From positions 1,674,001 to 1,738,000 of the forward strand of contig NZ_CP137761.1 in NCBI RefSeq assembly GCF_033449965.1: a stretch of DNA of 64,000 nucleotides. Direction: 5' to 3'. Positions 8,238-16,545 of the stretch are shown here, one piece after another (the first letter of the stretch is position 1; each line of letters opens with the position of its first letter). The position numbers and the translations under genes were made by a program. Below the pieces are notes generated by a model. That model saw nothing but the letters and a program-made list of their open reading frames with translations, was not told where the DNA came from and searched no databases. The stretch is from Bacillus sp. T3. Its GTDB lineage: Bacteria > Bacillota > Bacilli > Bacillales > Cytobacillaceae.

Positions 8238-9506
8238 ATGGAACAAAAAGTGGTCAAAAAGAAATGGGTGCAGGTAGAAGACATTCTCATTGCAAACCAA
8301 CAACTTAAGGATATCGTTGCCCATACTCCATTGCAAAAAAATGAGCGGTTATCCGAAAAATATAATTGTAACGTATATTTAAAACGTGAGGATTTGCAGC
8401 ATGTACGCTCTTTTAAATTAAGAGGGGCCTATTATATGATGAAAACACTTACGGATGATGAACTGGCTAATGGCGTGGTGTGCGCAAGTGCCGGGAATCA
8501 TGCACAAGGTGTTGCTTATGCATGCAGACAATTAGGCGTTCAAGGGAAAATTTTCATGCCAACTACAACGCCTCGACAAAAAATCAGTCAGGTTGAAATG
8601 TTTGGAAGAGATTTTGTAGAAATTATTCTAGTAGGAGACACTTTTGATGATTCCTACAATGAGGCTTGGGCTTGTTGCCAGCGAGAGAACAGACAATTTG
8701 TCCACCCGTTTGATGATGAGCGAGTTATTTCTGGGCAAGGTACAGTTGCGGTTGAAATCCTGCAGGATTGTGAGGAGCCAATTGATTTTATGTTTGCTAG
8801 TATTGGCGGCGGCGGCTTAATGGCAGGCCTCAGTACTTATACAAAAAGTATTTCTCCGCAAACGAAAATGATCGGAGTAGAGCCTGAAGGCGCGGCTTCA
8901 ATGAAGTTTTCTTTTGAACACAATCAAGTATCTGCACTTGATGAAATTGATAAATTTGTTGATGGAGCGGCAGTAAAGTGTGTGGGTGAAAAAACATTTG
9001 ATATTTGCCAGAGTCTTGTTGATGATATCATCCCTGTTCCAGAAGGAAAGGTGTGTACAACAATTCTTGAACTCTATAATGAACATGCGATTGTTGCTGA
9101 GCCTGCAGGTGCGATGCCGATTGCTGCACTAGATTTATATCGTGAAGAGATTAAAGGAAAAACAGTAGTGTGTATTGTAAGCGGCGGGAACAATGACTTT
9201 GCGCGGATGCAGGAAATTAAAGAACGATCGCTTCAATATGAAGGATTACTACACTATTTTATTGTTAATTTCCCTCAGCGTGCTGGTGCCTTAAGAGAAT
9301 TCTTAGATGAAGTATTAGGCCCAACGGATGATATTGTCCGCTTTGAATTTACAAAGAAGAATAATAAAGAAAATGGTCCAGCTCTTGTCGGAATTGAGCT
9401 TAAATATCCATATGATTATGAAGCGTTGATTACAAGGATGCAAAAGAAGGGCTTCCCGTTCACTGAAATTAATAAAAATGAACATCTGTTTAACCTTCTA
9501 GTTTAG
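8238..9506 (+). CDS. ilvA: Threonine dehydratase (threonine ammonia-lyase), biosynthetic
   Basis: 422 residues. It converts threonine to 2-oxobutanoate, the first step to isoleucine. The PLP lysine is in VRSFKLRGAYYMM, followed by SAGNHAQGVAYAC, the glycine loop SIGGGGLMAGL, and SGGNND. A single C-terminal ACT-like regulatory domain (about residues 325-422) makes it the shorter Bacillus form rather than the two-ACT form of E. coli. A ribosome site GGAAGAAGGG precedes the ATG. Confidence 0.95.
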   Translation: MEQKVVKKKWVQVEDILIANQQLKDIVAHTPLQKNERLSEKYNCNVYLKREDLQHVRSFKLRGAYYMMKTLTDDELANGVVCASAGNHAQGVAYACRQLGVQGKIFMPTTTPRQKISQVEMFGRDFVEIILVGDTFDDSYNEAWACCQRENRQFVHPFDDERVISGQGTVAVEILQDCEEPIDFMFASIGGGGLMAGLSTYTKSISPQTKMIGVEPEGAASMKFSFEHNQVSALDEIDKFVDGAAVKCVGEKTFDICQSLVDDIIPVPEGKVCTTILELYNEHAIVAEPAGAMPIAALDLYREEIKGKTVVCIVSGGNNDFARMQEIKERSLQYEGLLHYFIVNFPQRAGALREFLDEVLGPTDDIVRFEFTKKNNKENGPALVGIELKYPYDYEALITRMQKKGFPFTEINKNEHLFNLLV

Positions 9507-9524
9507 TCATAGTTAGGACATTTT

Positions 9525-9598
9525 TTGTGAACAATATTGAATGAAAAAAGTCACACTGCACGAAGAATTAGTTTTTTTATGAACAAATTGTGAACAAT
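9525..9598 (+). promoter_or_regulatory. Paired TTGTGAACAAT elements upstream of tatA
   Basis: The 11-mer TTGTGAACAAT occurs at 9525-9535 and exactly again at 9588-9598; a GTCACA lies between them at 9550-9555. TTGTGA is the half-site of Rex and overlaps the Fnr pattern, so redox control is possible. The spacing of half-sites is not canonical for either. Confidence 0.35.
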
Positions 9599-9682
9599 TG
9601 CTTTCTTTAAGTACAAATTAGTGTTTAAATACTATAATCATGTTAGCATTATATTAAGTCAATTTGATAAGGGGATGTACTT

Positions 9683-9877
9683 ATGCTTTCAAATATTGGA
9701 GTTCCAGGGCTTATCCTAATCCTCACTCTGGCCTTAATTATTTTTGGACCAAAGAAATTACCTGAAATCGGTCGGGCATTTGGTCAAACACTTCGTGAAT
9801 TTAAGAAGTCTACTCGTGAACTTACTAGTGACGTAATAGAAGAATTTGAAGAAGATAAGAAGAACGCTACAAAATAA
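9683..9877 (+). CDS. tatA: Twin-arginine translocase subunit TatA
   Basis: 64 residues: one N-terminal membrane helix (GVPGLILILTLALIIF), the FGPKKLPEIGRAFGQ hinge, an amphipathic helix and an acidic tail. It forms the pore of the Tat system for folded proteins. GGGGATG precedes the ATG. It precedes tatC by about 125 bases and the hydrogenase operon by 1.1 kb, whose small subunit carries a Tat signal. Confidence 0.95.
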   Translation: MLSNIGVPGLILILTLALIIFGPKKLPEIGRAFGQTLREFKKSTRELTSDVIEEFEEDKKNATK

Positions 9878-9878
9878 A

Positions 9879-9909
9879 GGTGTAAGATTTATCTTACACC
9901 CTTTTTTTC
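9879..9909 (+). terminator. Terminator between tatA and tatC
   Basis: GGTGTAAGA and TCTTACACC form a 9-bp stem with a 4-base loop followed by seven T residues. A terminator here would give more TatA than TatC, as the complex requires. Confidence 0.8.
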
Positions 9910-9924
9910 GAATAAGAGTAAATT

Positions 9925-9958
9925 GAAACGCCAGGTTATCAATAATAAATGGCGTTTC
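9925..9958 (+). other. Second hairpin in the tatA-tatC gap
   Basis: GAAACGCCA and TGGCGTTTC pair perfectly over a 16-base loop and lead into a T-rich stretch. It may be a second weak terminator or a processing site before tatC. Confidence 0.5.
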
Positions 9959-10003
9959 TGTGTTTCTTATCATCGTTAAGATTTTATTGGCAGGGGATTT
10001 AAC

Positions 10004-10759
10004 ATGGAAGATAAAGAGTTAAATATCATTGAGCATTTAGATGAATTGCGAAAGCGATTAATCATTACAGTCGCCGCTTTTATTGTCTTTTTTATCGTCG
10101 GCTTTATGTATGTAGAAGAAATTTATCAGTGGTTCGTTAAGGATTTAGAAGTAAAACTGATTGTCCTTGGACCGAGTGACATTGTCTGGGTCTACTTAAT
10201 GATTGCATCAGTCATAGCCATTGCTGCAACCATCCCTATTTTAGCCATTCAAATTTGGATGTTTGTCAAACCAGCGTTAAAACCACTTGAAATCAAAGTG
10301 TCCTTATCGTATGTGCCCGCATTATTTATTCTATTTATTGTTGGATTGTGTTTCGGATATTTCGTTATTTTTCCAATGGTAATGGATTTCTTAATTAATC
10401 TCGGTGGCGAGATGTTCGTTACTAATTTTACAGCGGATAAGTATTTTCGATTTGTTTTGAATATGACATTACCGTTCGGAGTATTATTTGAGCTCCCAGT
10501 CGTTGTCATGTTTTTAACATCACTTGGTATTATCAATCCGTTTGTGCTTTCAAAACTAAGAAAATATGCTTATTTTGTGTTGATTATCATTGCGGTTATC
10601 ATTACACCACCAGATTTTATTTCTGATTTTCTTGTAACTCTCCCATTATTGATGCTGTACGAAATTAGTATCAATTTATCGAAGATCGTTTATAAGCGTA
10701 AATTAAAACGAGAACAAAAATGGGAAGAAGAAAACAGTGACTCAACCGAAATCGTATAA
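10004..10759 (+). CDS. tatC: Twin-arginine translocase subunit TatC
   Basis: 251 residues with six predicted membrane segments. The N-terminal IIEHLDELRKRLI motif is the signal-binding region, and the second loop includes EIKVSLSYVPALF and the FELPVV motif. TatC is the receptor for twin-arginine signals. GGGGATT precedes the ATG. It is separated from the hydrogenase operon by its own terminator. Confidence 0.95.
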   Translation: MEDKELNIIEHLDELRKRLIITVAAFIVFFIVGFMYVEEIYQWFVKDLEVKLIVLGPSDIVWVYLMIASVIAIAATIPILAIQIWMFVKPALKPLEIKVSLSYVPALFILFIVGLCFGYFVIFPMVMDFLINLGGEMFVTNFTADKYFRFVLNMTLPFGVLFELPVVVMFLTSLGIINPFVLSKLRKYAYFVLIIIAVIITPPDFISDFLVTLPLLMLYEISINLSKIVYKRKLKREQKWEEENSDSTEIV

Positions 10760-10762
10760 TTA

Positions 10763-10799
10763 AAAACAAGCTATCTAAATCAGATAGCTTGTTTTTTTA
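10763..10799 (+). terminator. Terminator after tatC
   Basis: AACAAGCTATCT and AGATAGCTTGTT form a 12-bp stem with a 5-base loop and seven T residues. Confidence 0.9.
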
Positions 10800-11001
10800 T
10801 GCTTTTATGTATTTATGTCCAAGGGGTTACCAATATTTAAAACTTGAATTTGGTTATTTATATAATAACGGTGCATAAACACTGTGGAAACGAAGTTAAG
10901 GATAATGTGTGTCAATTATGAAAACATTAGGACTTTTGTGCGATTTTCGTGCTATATTTACGCTGAAATCATAACAATTTTAGCAGAATAAGGGAGGGAA
11001 A

Positions 11002-12082
11002 ATGAAGATGAGAAAGAAAACAATTTATGAAACAGCTTTAGAACATGGTTTTTCACGCCGAGATTTCCTTAAAATGTGCACAGCATTGACGGCGGCAATG
11101 GGCTTGGATTTTTCACAGTCCGATAAAGTAGTAAAAGCTATGGAAACAAAAACTCGAGTACCAGTTATTTGGCTTCAGCTTCAAGATTGTACAGGTTGTT
11201 CAGAATCATTTATTAGAAGTGCCCATCCTAAGATTGAAAGCGTTCTACTTAACTTGATTTCACTAGAATATTCTGAAGTATTATCCGCTGCTTCAGGTCA
11301 TCAGGTCGAAGCTGCAATGGAGCAAGTGTTAAAGGATTATGACGGGGAATATGTTCTAGCAGTTGAAGGAAGTATCCCTGGAGGATGATTCCTTTTTATC
11401 AGTGGCAGGAAAATCTGCGAAGGAAACCTTTAAGGAAGTGGCAAAGGGTGCAAGTGCTATTATCTCCTATGGAAGCTGTGCTTCATGGGGAGGGATTCCA
11501 GCGGCAAAGCCAAATCCAACAGGAGCAAAGCCAATTACGAGCTTTGTTAGCGGAAAGCCAGTCATATTAGTTCCTGGTTGTCCACCGATTGCAGAAGTGA
11601 TGACAGGGGTTATCGCTCATTATCTTACATTTGGTTCACTACCAGAATTGGATCATTTAGGGCGGCCAAAAGCATTTTATCGTCATAGAATCCATGATAA
11701 ATGCAATCGAAGAGCATATTTTGATGCTGGACTTTTTGTTGAATCCTTCGATGATGAAGGAGCAAAACAAGGATATTGTTTATACAAAGTAGGCTGTAAA
11801 GGCCCAACTACATATAATTCCTGTGCAGAAATGCGCTGGAACGGTGGCGTAAGCTATCCGATTCAATCCGGAAATCCATGTATTGGTTGTTCGGAGGAAG
11901 GTTTCTGGGATAATGGTCCATTCTTTGTTCGCCGAGCAAAAATACCAGGTACTCAGACAACGATGAACCCTGATCAAGTTGGTGTAGCAGCAGTAGGATT
12001 AACAGCTGCAGGAGTTGCTGTTCACGCAGGACTCACTGTTATGAAGAAGAAGCATGATGATAAACGGGGGGAAGATGAATGA
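11002..12082 (+). CDS. hyaA: [NiFe] uptake hydrogenase small subunit, Tat-exported (one frameshift as sequenced)
   Basis: About 360 residues when joined. The twin-arginine signal is SRRDFLKM. Proximal cluster cysteines are in CTGCSES, GSCASWGG and PGCPP; distal cluster ligands are in HRIHDKC and CLYKVGC; medial cluster ligands are in NSC and NPCIGC. CTGCS lacks the extra Cys of oxygen-tolerant group 1d enzymes. A C-terminal hydrophobic helix (about 30 residues from the end) anchors it outside the membrane. The frame breaks at 11377-11381, where CCTGG should probably be CCGG (IPEDDSFLSVAGKS). GGGAGGG precedes the ATG. The large subunit gene overlaps by four bases. Confidence 0.93.
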
Positions 12083-13800
12083 GCGAGCGAATAGTTGTAG
12101 ATCCGATTACTAGAATTGAAGGTCACCTTAGAATTGAGGCAGATATTGATGATTCAGGCGTAATTAAAAATGCGTATAGTTCGGGTACAGCAGTACGCGG
12201 ACTTGAGTTAATTGTCCGTGATCGTGACCCGCGGGACGTTTGGGCATACATACAACGTATTTGTGGGGTATGTACAACCGTTCATGCGTTAGCTTCCATT
12301 CGTTCTGTAGAGGATGCCTTGAAGATTAACATTCCTCGAAATGCCCATTTAATCCGTGAAATCATGAATGAAGTAATATTTTTACATGATCATGTTGTTC
12401 ATTTCTATCATTTACATGCATTGGATTGGGTAGATGTTGTTAGCGCATTAGATGCAAATCCAGATGAAACATCAAAAATCGCTCAATCCATTTCAAGCTG
12501 GCCAAAATCATCACCTGGATATTTTAAAGATGTACAAAACAAGGTGAAGAAGTTAGTGGAAAGTGGACAGTTAGGGATTTTTGCGAATGGATATTGGGGA
12601 CATGCAGCCTATAAGCTTCCACCTGAAGTGAATCTGCTAGCTGTTGCTCACTATCTCGAGGCGTTGGATTGGCAAAAGGAAATTGTCCAAATACATACTA
12701 TTTTCGGAGGGAAAAATCCGCATCCGCATTATCTTGTAGGCGGAATGGCTACACCGCTAGATGTTAATAGCGATAATGGCATTCATGCGGAACGATTAAT
12801 GAGAGTATCTCAATTAATCGATCAAGCGAAGGAATTTGTTAACCAGGTTTATATTCCGGACCTTCTTGCGATTGGCTCTTATTACAAGGATTGGACATAT
12901 GGCGGAGGCTTGAACAATTACTTGTGCTATGGTGATTTCTCAACTGGTAGTATCAACGATCCAAAGCTTTATCGGATGCCTCGCGGCGTAATCTTGAATG
13001 GTAATTTGAATGAAGTATTAGATGTTGACCTGACAAATCCAGAGCATGTTCAAGAATTTATCGATCATTCATGGTATACGTATGACGGAAAAGATGGCGG
13101 AGTGGGTAAGCATCCGTGGGATGGAGAAACCACATTGAAATATTCTGGTCCTAAAGCGCCGTTTAAAGAATTAAATACCGATGAAAAGTACAGCTGGTTG
13201 AAAGCGCCTCGTTGGAAAGGGCATGCGATGGAAACTGGACCGCTTGCTCGATTGATGGTCGGCTACGCATCAGGGAAAAAAGACATTGTGTCTCTTGTAG
13301 ATGAAACATTGAAGAAATTAGATATCCCAATGTCAGCTTTACAATCCGCCCTTGGACGTACGATAGCGCGTGGTCTTGAATCTGTGTTAATCGCGGACTG
13401 GTTGCGAAATGACATGGACGAATTGCTTAAAAACGTTAAGAACGGAAATCAAATAACGTTTGATCGGTCGAAATGGGAGCCTGAAAGCTGGCCGAAAAAA
13501 GCCCAAGGTGTTGGCTGGATGGAAGCACCTCGTGGGGCATTAGGACATTGGATTGAAATAGAAGACGGTAAGACGAAAAATTATCAGGCTGTTGTACCAA
13601 CTACCTGGAATGCGTCTCCGAAGGATAACAAAGGGAAAATTGGTGCTTATGAGGCGTCTCTAAAAGGAACACCTTTATTAGATAAGGAAAAGCCTTTAGA
13701 AATTTTACGAATCGTCCACTCTTTTGACCCTTGCCTTGCCTGTGCTGTTCATTTAACCGATTTGGAAAATAAACAGACTACAGAAATTCGAATCGGATAG
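12079..13800 (+). CDS. hyaB: [NiFe] uptake hydrogenase large subunit
   Basis: 573 residues, full length. The nickel-iron site cysteines are in the N-terminal RICGVCTTVH (about residue 62) and the C-terminal DPCLACAVH. The ~15 residues after the last His are the tail removed by the maturation protease after metal insertion. The N-terminal DPITRIEGHLRIE is also typical. It splits H2 on the outer face together with the small subunit and is carried across by the small subunit's Tat signal. Start overlaps the small subunit gene by four bases. Confidence 0.96.
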   Translation: MSERIVVDPITRIEGHLRIEADIDDSGVIKNAYSSGTAVRGLELIVRDRDPRDVWAYIQRICGVCTTVHALASIRSVEDALKINIPRNAHLIREIMNEVIFLHDHVVHFYHLHALDWVDVVSALDANPDETSKIAQSISSWPKSSPGYFKDVQNKVKKLVESGQLGIFANGYWGHAAYKLPPEVNLLAVAHYLEALDWQKEIVQIHTIFGGKNPHPHYLVGGMATPLDVNSDNGIHAERLMRVSQLIDQAKEFVNQVYIPDLLAIGSYYKDWTYGGGLNNYLCYGDFSTGSINDPKLYRMPRGVILNGNLNEVLDVDLTNPEHVQEFIDHSWYTYDGKDGGVGKHPWDGETTLKYSGPKAPFKELNTDEKYSWLKAPRWKGHAMETGPLARLMVGYASGKKDIVSLVDETLKKLDIPMSALQSALGRTIARGLESVLIADWLRNDMDELLKNVKNGNQITFDRSKWEPESWPKKAQGVGWMEAPRGALGHWIEIEDGKTKNYQAVVPTTWNASPKDNKGKIGAYEASLKGTPLLDKEKPLEILRIVHSFDPCLACAVHLTDLENKQTTEIRIG

Positions 13801-13811
13801 GGGAGTACTAA

Positions 13812-14606
13812 ATGCCTAATCCAAAAATCATTCACAGGAAAAAGGGTTCGATACCGCTTGCACCTGGAGAAAACAGCGAAACCAGCTTTAGACGTCATCG
13901 TCCACCAAGCTATAAACCCATTGGGACGGATCAGGTGAAAGTCTATGTTTGGGAGTTACCGGTTCGGATTTGGCACTGGGTTAACGCTATTGCCATTCTG
14001 GTTTTAATGGTTACAGGAATATACATTGGAAAACCGTTCGCGGCAGCTACAATGCCAGAGGAAGCCTATTATTCCAATTTAATGGGATGGGTCCGGTATA
14101 TTCATTTCTTCGCAGCATTTGTGTTCACTGCTAATTCCATTTATCGTTTTTATTGGATATTTGCAGGAAATAAATATTCTTCTCAGAATATTTTTCGCTT
14201 AATTTACTGGAAAGAAATGATCGAAACAGTAAAGTTTTATTTGTTCATGAAACATAAAAAGCCTCATTATGTTGGGCATAATCCTTTAGCCATTATGAGC
14301 TATATCGTGTTTATTGGAATTGGCTCAATTGCCATTATTTTGACAGGCTTTTATCTTTATTTTGAACCACAGCCAGAAACGTTTTTTGCAGCCTTGTTTT
14401 CTTGGGTTCCTTGGATCTTTGGTGATAGCTATTCCATTCGTTCATGGCATCATCTTGTCGCCTGGGCATTTATGGTTTTTTCCGTAATTCATATCTATCT
14501 AGCTTGGCGTGATGATTATTTAGAACGAAATGGTACATTATCTTCGATTGGAACGGGCTACAAAGTGGAACCGAAAAAGGCGATTGGAGGAAAAGATGGA
14601 GAATAA
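13812..14606 (+). CDS. hyaC: Hydrogenase b-type cytochrome subunit
   Basis: 264 residues with four membrane helices after a ~45-residue polar N-terminus. Histidines in WELPVRIWHWVNA, YIHFFAAFVF and SWHHLVAWAFMVFSVIHIY are the likely ligands of two b haems. It passes electrons from the hydrogenase dimer to menaquinone. It follows the large subunit by 11 bases. The gene end overlaps the start of the protease gene. Confidence 0.92.
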   Translation: MPNPKIIHRKKGSIPLAPGENSETSFRRHRPPSYKPIGTDQVKVYVWELPVRIWHWVNAIAILVLMVTGIYIGKPFAAATMPEEAYYSNLMGWVRYIHFFAAFVFTANSIYRFYWIFAGNKYSSQNIFRLIYWKEMIETVKFYLFMKHKKPHYVGHNPLAIMSYIVFIGIGSIAIILTGFYLYFEPQPETFFAALFSWVPWIFGDSYSIRSWHHLVAWAFMVFSVIHIYLAWRDDYLERNGTLSSIGTGYKVEPKKAIGGKDGE

Positions 14607-15085
14607 CAGCGTAGAAAACAAGATAACAATCCTAGGGATTGGAAACAGCATCTTTTCTGATGAAGGAGTGGGTGTCCATATCATCCCGGCTTCTCGAGAA
14701 GATATTCGATAACGATGAAGGTATAGAAATTATCGAGGGATCGACTGATGGAATGAAGCTGCTAGGTCCTGTAGAGGATACAGATCACTTAATTGTCATC
14801 GATGCCATTAATGCTGGCAAACCTGGTGGAACAATTATTCAGCTTGAGGGTGAAGAGATTCCTGCCTATTTTGGCATTAAAATGTCGATTCACCAATTAG
14901 GCTTTCAAGAGGTTCTATTTGCAGCAAAATTAAGAGAGAAATTCCCAAAGAACATCGTTATGATTGGGATGCAGCCTACCAGTTTGGAATTGGGTGTCCA
15001 ATTGACAGAGGTGAATCAGTCGAAGCTGGTTGATTTAGCAGAGATGGTTAGACAACAAGTCATTCGTTGGAGAGAATCTGCGTGA
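14596..15085 (+). CDS. hyaD: Hydrogenase maturation endopeptidase (HyaD/HupD family; one frameshift as sequenced)
   Basis: Joined length about 162 residues. It cleaves the C-terminal tail of the large subunit. The N-terminal frame gives ILGIGNSIFSDEGVGVHII with the metal-binding Glu; the second frame gives VIDAINAGKPGG with its Asp and later MSIHQLGFQEVL with its His. The frame breaks in CCCGG at 14685-14689; removing one base restores it. The ATG at 14596 overlaps the cytochrome gene and follows GGAGG. Confidence 0.88.
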
Positions 15086-15537
15086 ACAGAGAAAGTTTTT
15101 TTAAGGAAATGGGTAAAGGTTTGCTTCAGACCGTCAAAACAGTATTTGAGCCATTTATCGAGGATGATTTGGAAACACTTGAAAAAACAACAGACCGTAT
15201 CCTCGGAATTCAATGGTTGTATCTATGTAGCAGCGAGTATCCATTTGAAAAGCTGAATCAGTTTTATGTGAAAAATAAGTCAATATTCGTGATTCAAGAG
15301 GAAGGGAACATGAGGGCAATTAGTGGCATTTGCCCTTCATGTTCCAATCTTCTTCATTTATCAGCCCTATTGTTAACTTGTAAATGTTTTAATTGTGAGA
15401 AAGATTATAATTTTCGAACAAATAGTGGGGAGCTCACTTTTTTCGACCTTCCGATCACAAGAAAACAAGACGGCTATTATATTGGAATCAAAGCGAATGA
15501 TGATAGGCTATCGATAAGGAATGATTCTAATGCATGA
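15082..15537 (+). CDS. Rieske-like small protein with all-cysteine ligands, hydrogenase operon
   Basis: 151 residues from the GTG at 15082, overlapping the protease stop by four bases. The N-terminal ~60 residues are helical and polar. The rest follows a Rieske fold pattern (FVIQEEGNMRAISGICP ... NFRTNSGELTFFDLP). The usual CxH and CxxH ligand pairs are replaced: the first motif reads CPSC and the second CKCFNC. Cys-only ligation suggests rubredoxin-like iron or zinc rather than a Rieske cluster. Position between the protease and hypA suggests a role in hydrogenase assembly or electron transfer; this is inference. Confidence 0.6.
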   Translation: MNRESFFKEMGKGLLQTVKTVFEPFIEDDLETLEKTTDRILGIQWLYLCSSEYPFEKLNQFYVKNKSIFVIQEEGNMRAISGICPSCSNLLHLSALLLTCKCFNCEKDYNFRTNSGELTFFDLPITRKQDGYYIGIKANDDRLSIRNDSNA

Positions 15538-15880
15538 AATGTCCTTAATGGGAGACGTGTTAAACATTATTCAAGAGGATGCCTTGACAAAAGGGATTAA
15601 AAAGCTAGATAAGGTGGAATTAGTAGTCGGAAAAATCAGCAATGTTTTGCCTGATGCGCTTATTATGGCATTTGCTATTTTTAAAGAACAGAATCCACAC
15701 TTTATCCATCATGATGCCGTATTAGAAATCCATCTTGAAGAGGCAAAAGCAAAGTGTATATTTTGTGGGGAAGAATATCAGCCTGACCAACGAATTGCTC
15801 AATGTCCTGTATGTCAACTTCCATCGGGTAAGGTAACGTCAGGTGAGACATTTCAAGTGTTGTCATATGAAGGGAGATAA
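15530..15880 (+). CDS. hypA: Hydrogenase nickel incorporation protein HypA
   Basis: 116 residues from the ATG at 15530. It starts MHEMSLM, whose His2 binds nickel. The zinc site is CIFCGEEYQ plus CPVC about 20 residues on. With HypB it loads nickel into the large subunit precursor. It overlaps the preceding gene by eight bases and is followed by hypB after five. Confidence 0.95.
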   Translation: MHEMSLMGDVLNIIQEDALTKGIKKLDKVELVVGKISNVLPDALIMAFAIFKEQNPHFIHHDAVLEIHLEEAKAKCIFCGEEYQPDQRIAQCPVCQLPSGKVTSGETFQVLSYEGR

Positions 15881-15885
15881 CCAAC

Positions 15886-16545
15886 ATGAAAGTAACATTA
15901 AGAACAGATGTATTAACGAACAATAATAAGGCAGCAGAGTTTAATAGAGGATTATTTGCTGATACAAGTACCTTTGTTGTTAATATGATGAGTTCTCCTG
16001 GAGCGGGAAAAACAACGTTGCTGGAAGAAACGGTTAGGTCACTTTCGAATCGTTACAGAATCGCCGTTATTGAAGGGGATTTAGCAACCGAAAGAGATGC
16101 CGATCGTATTCGAGCACTTGGGGCAAAGGCAGTTCAAATTAACACACATGGTGGTTGTCATCTAGATGCTAGAATGATAGCCGCTTCTCTAGCAGAATTG
16201 GACCTAGATGAGATTGATCTTTTATTTATAGAAAACGTTGGTAATTTAGTTTGCCCTTCTGGCTATGATTTAGGCCAACATCATAAAATCGCCGTATTAA
16301 GTGTACCTGAGGGAAATGATAAAATTCCAAAATATCCACAGATGTTTATGAGAACCGAGCTTGTTCTTGTAAATAAAATTGATCTACTCCCGTATTTAAA
16401 TTTTGATGTCAATCAAGCAAAAGAAGATTTGCAAATGATTAACCCAGAATCCAAGCTTATTCCATTATCGGCCACAACGAAGGAAGGCTTTGAACATTGG
16501 CTATCTTGGATTGAGGACGCGTATTCAGCATGCTTCGGGCAGTAA
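15886..16545 (+). CDS. hypB: Hydrogenase nickel incorporation GTPase HypB
   Basis: 219 residues. The P-loop is SSPGAGKTTLLE, with switch and metal residues in EGDLATERDADRI and THGGCHLDA, and the guanine motif NKIDLL. It has no N-terminal histidine-rich nickel store or CxxCGC motif, so it is the compact form. GGGAGAT precedes the ATG. Overlaps hypF by 16 bases. Confidence 0.95.
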   Translation: MKVTLRTDVLTNNNKAAEFNRGLFADTSTFVVNMMSSPGAGKTTLLEETVRSLSNRYRIAVIEGDLATERDADRIRALGAKAVQINTHGGCHLDARMIAASLAELDLDEIDLLFIENVGNLVCPSGYDLGQHHKIAVLSVPEGNDKIPKYPQMFMRTELVLVNKIDLLPYLNFDVNQAKEDLQMINPESKLIPLSATTKEGFEHWLSWIEDAYSACFGQ

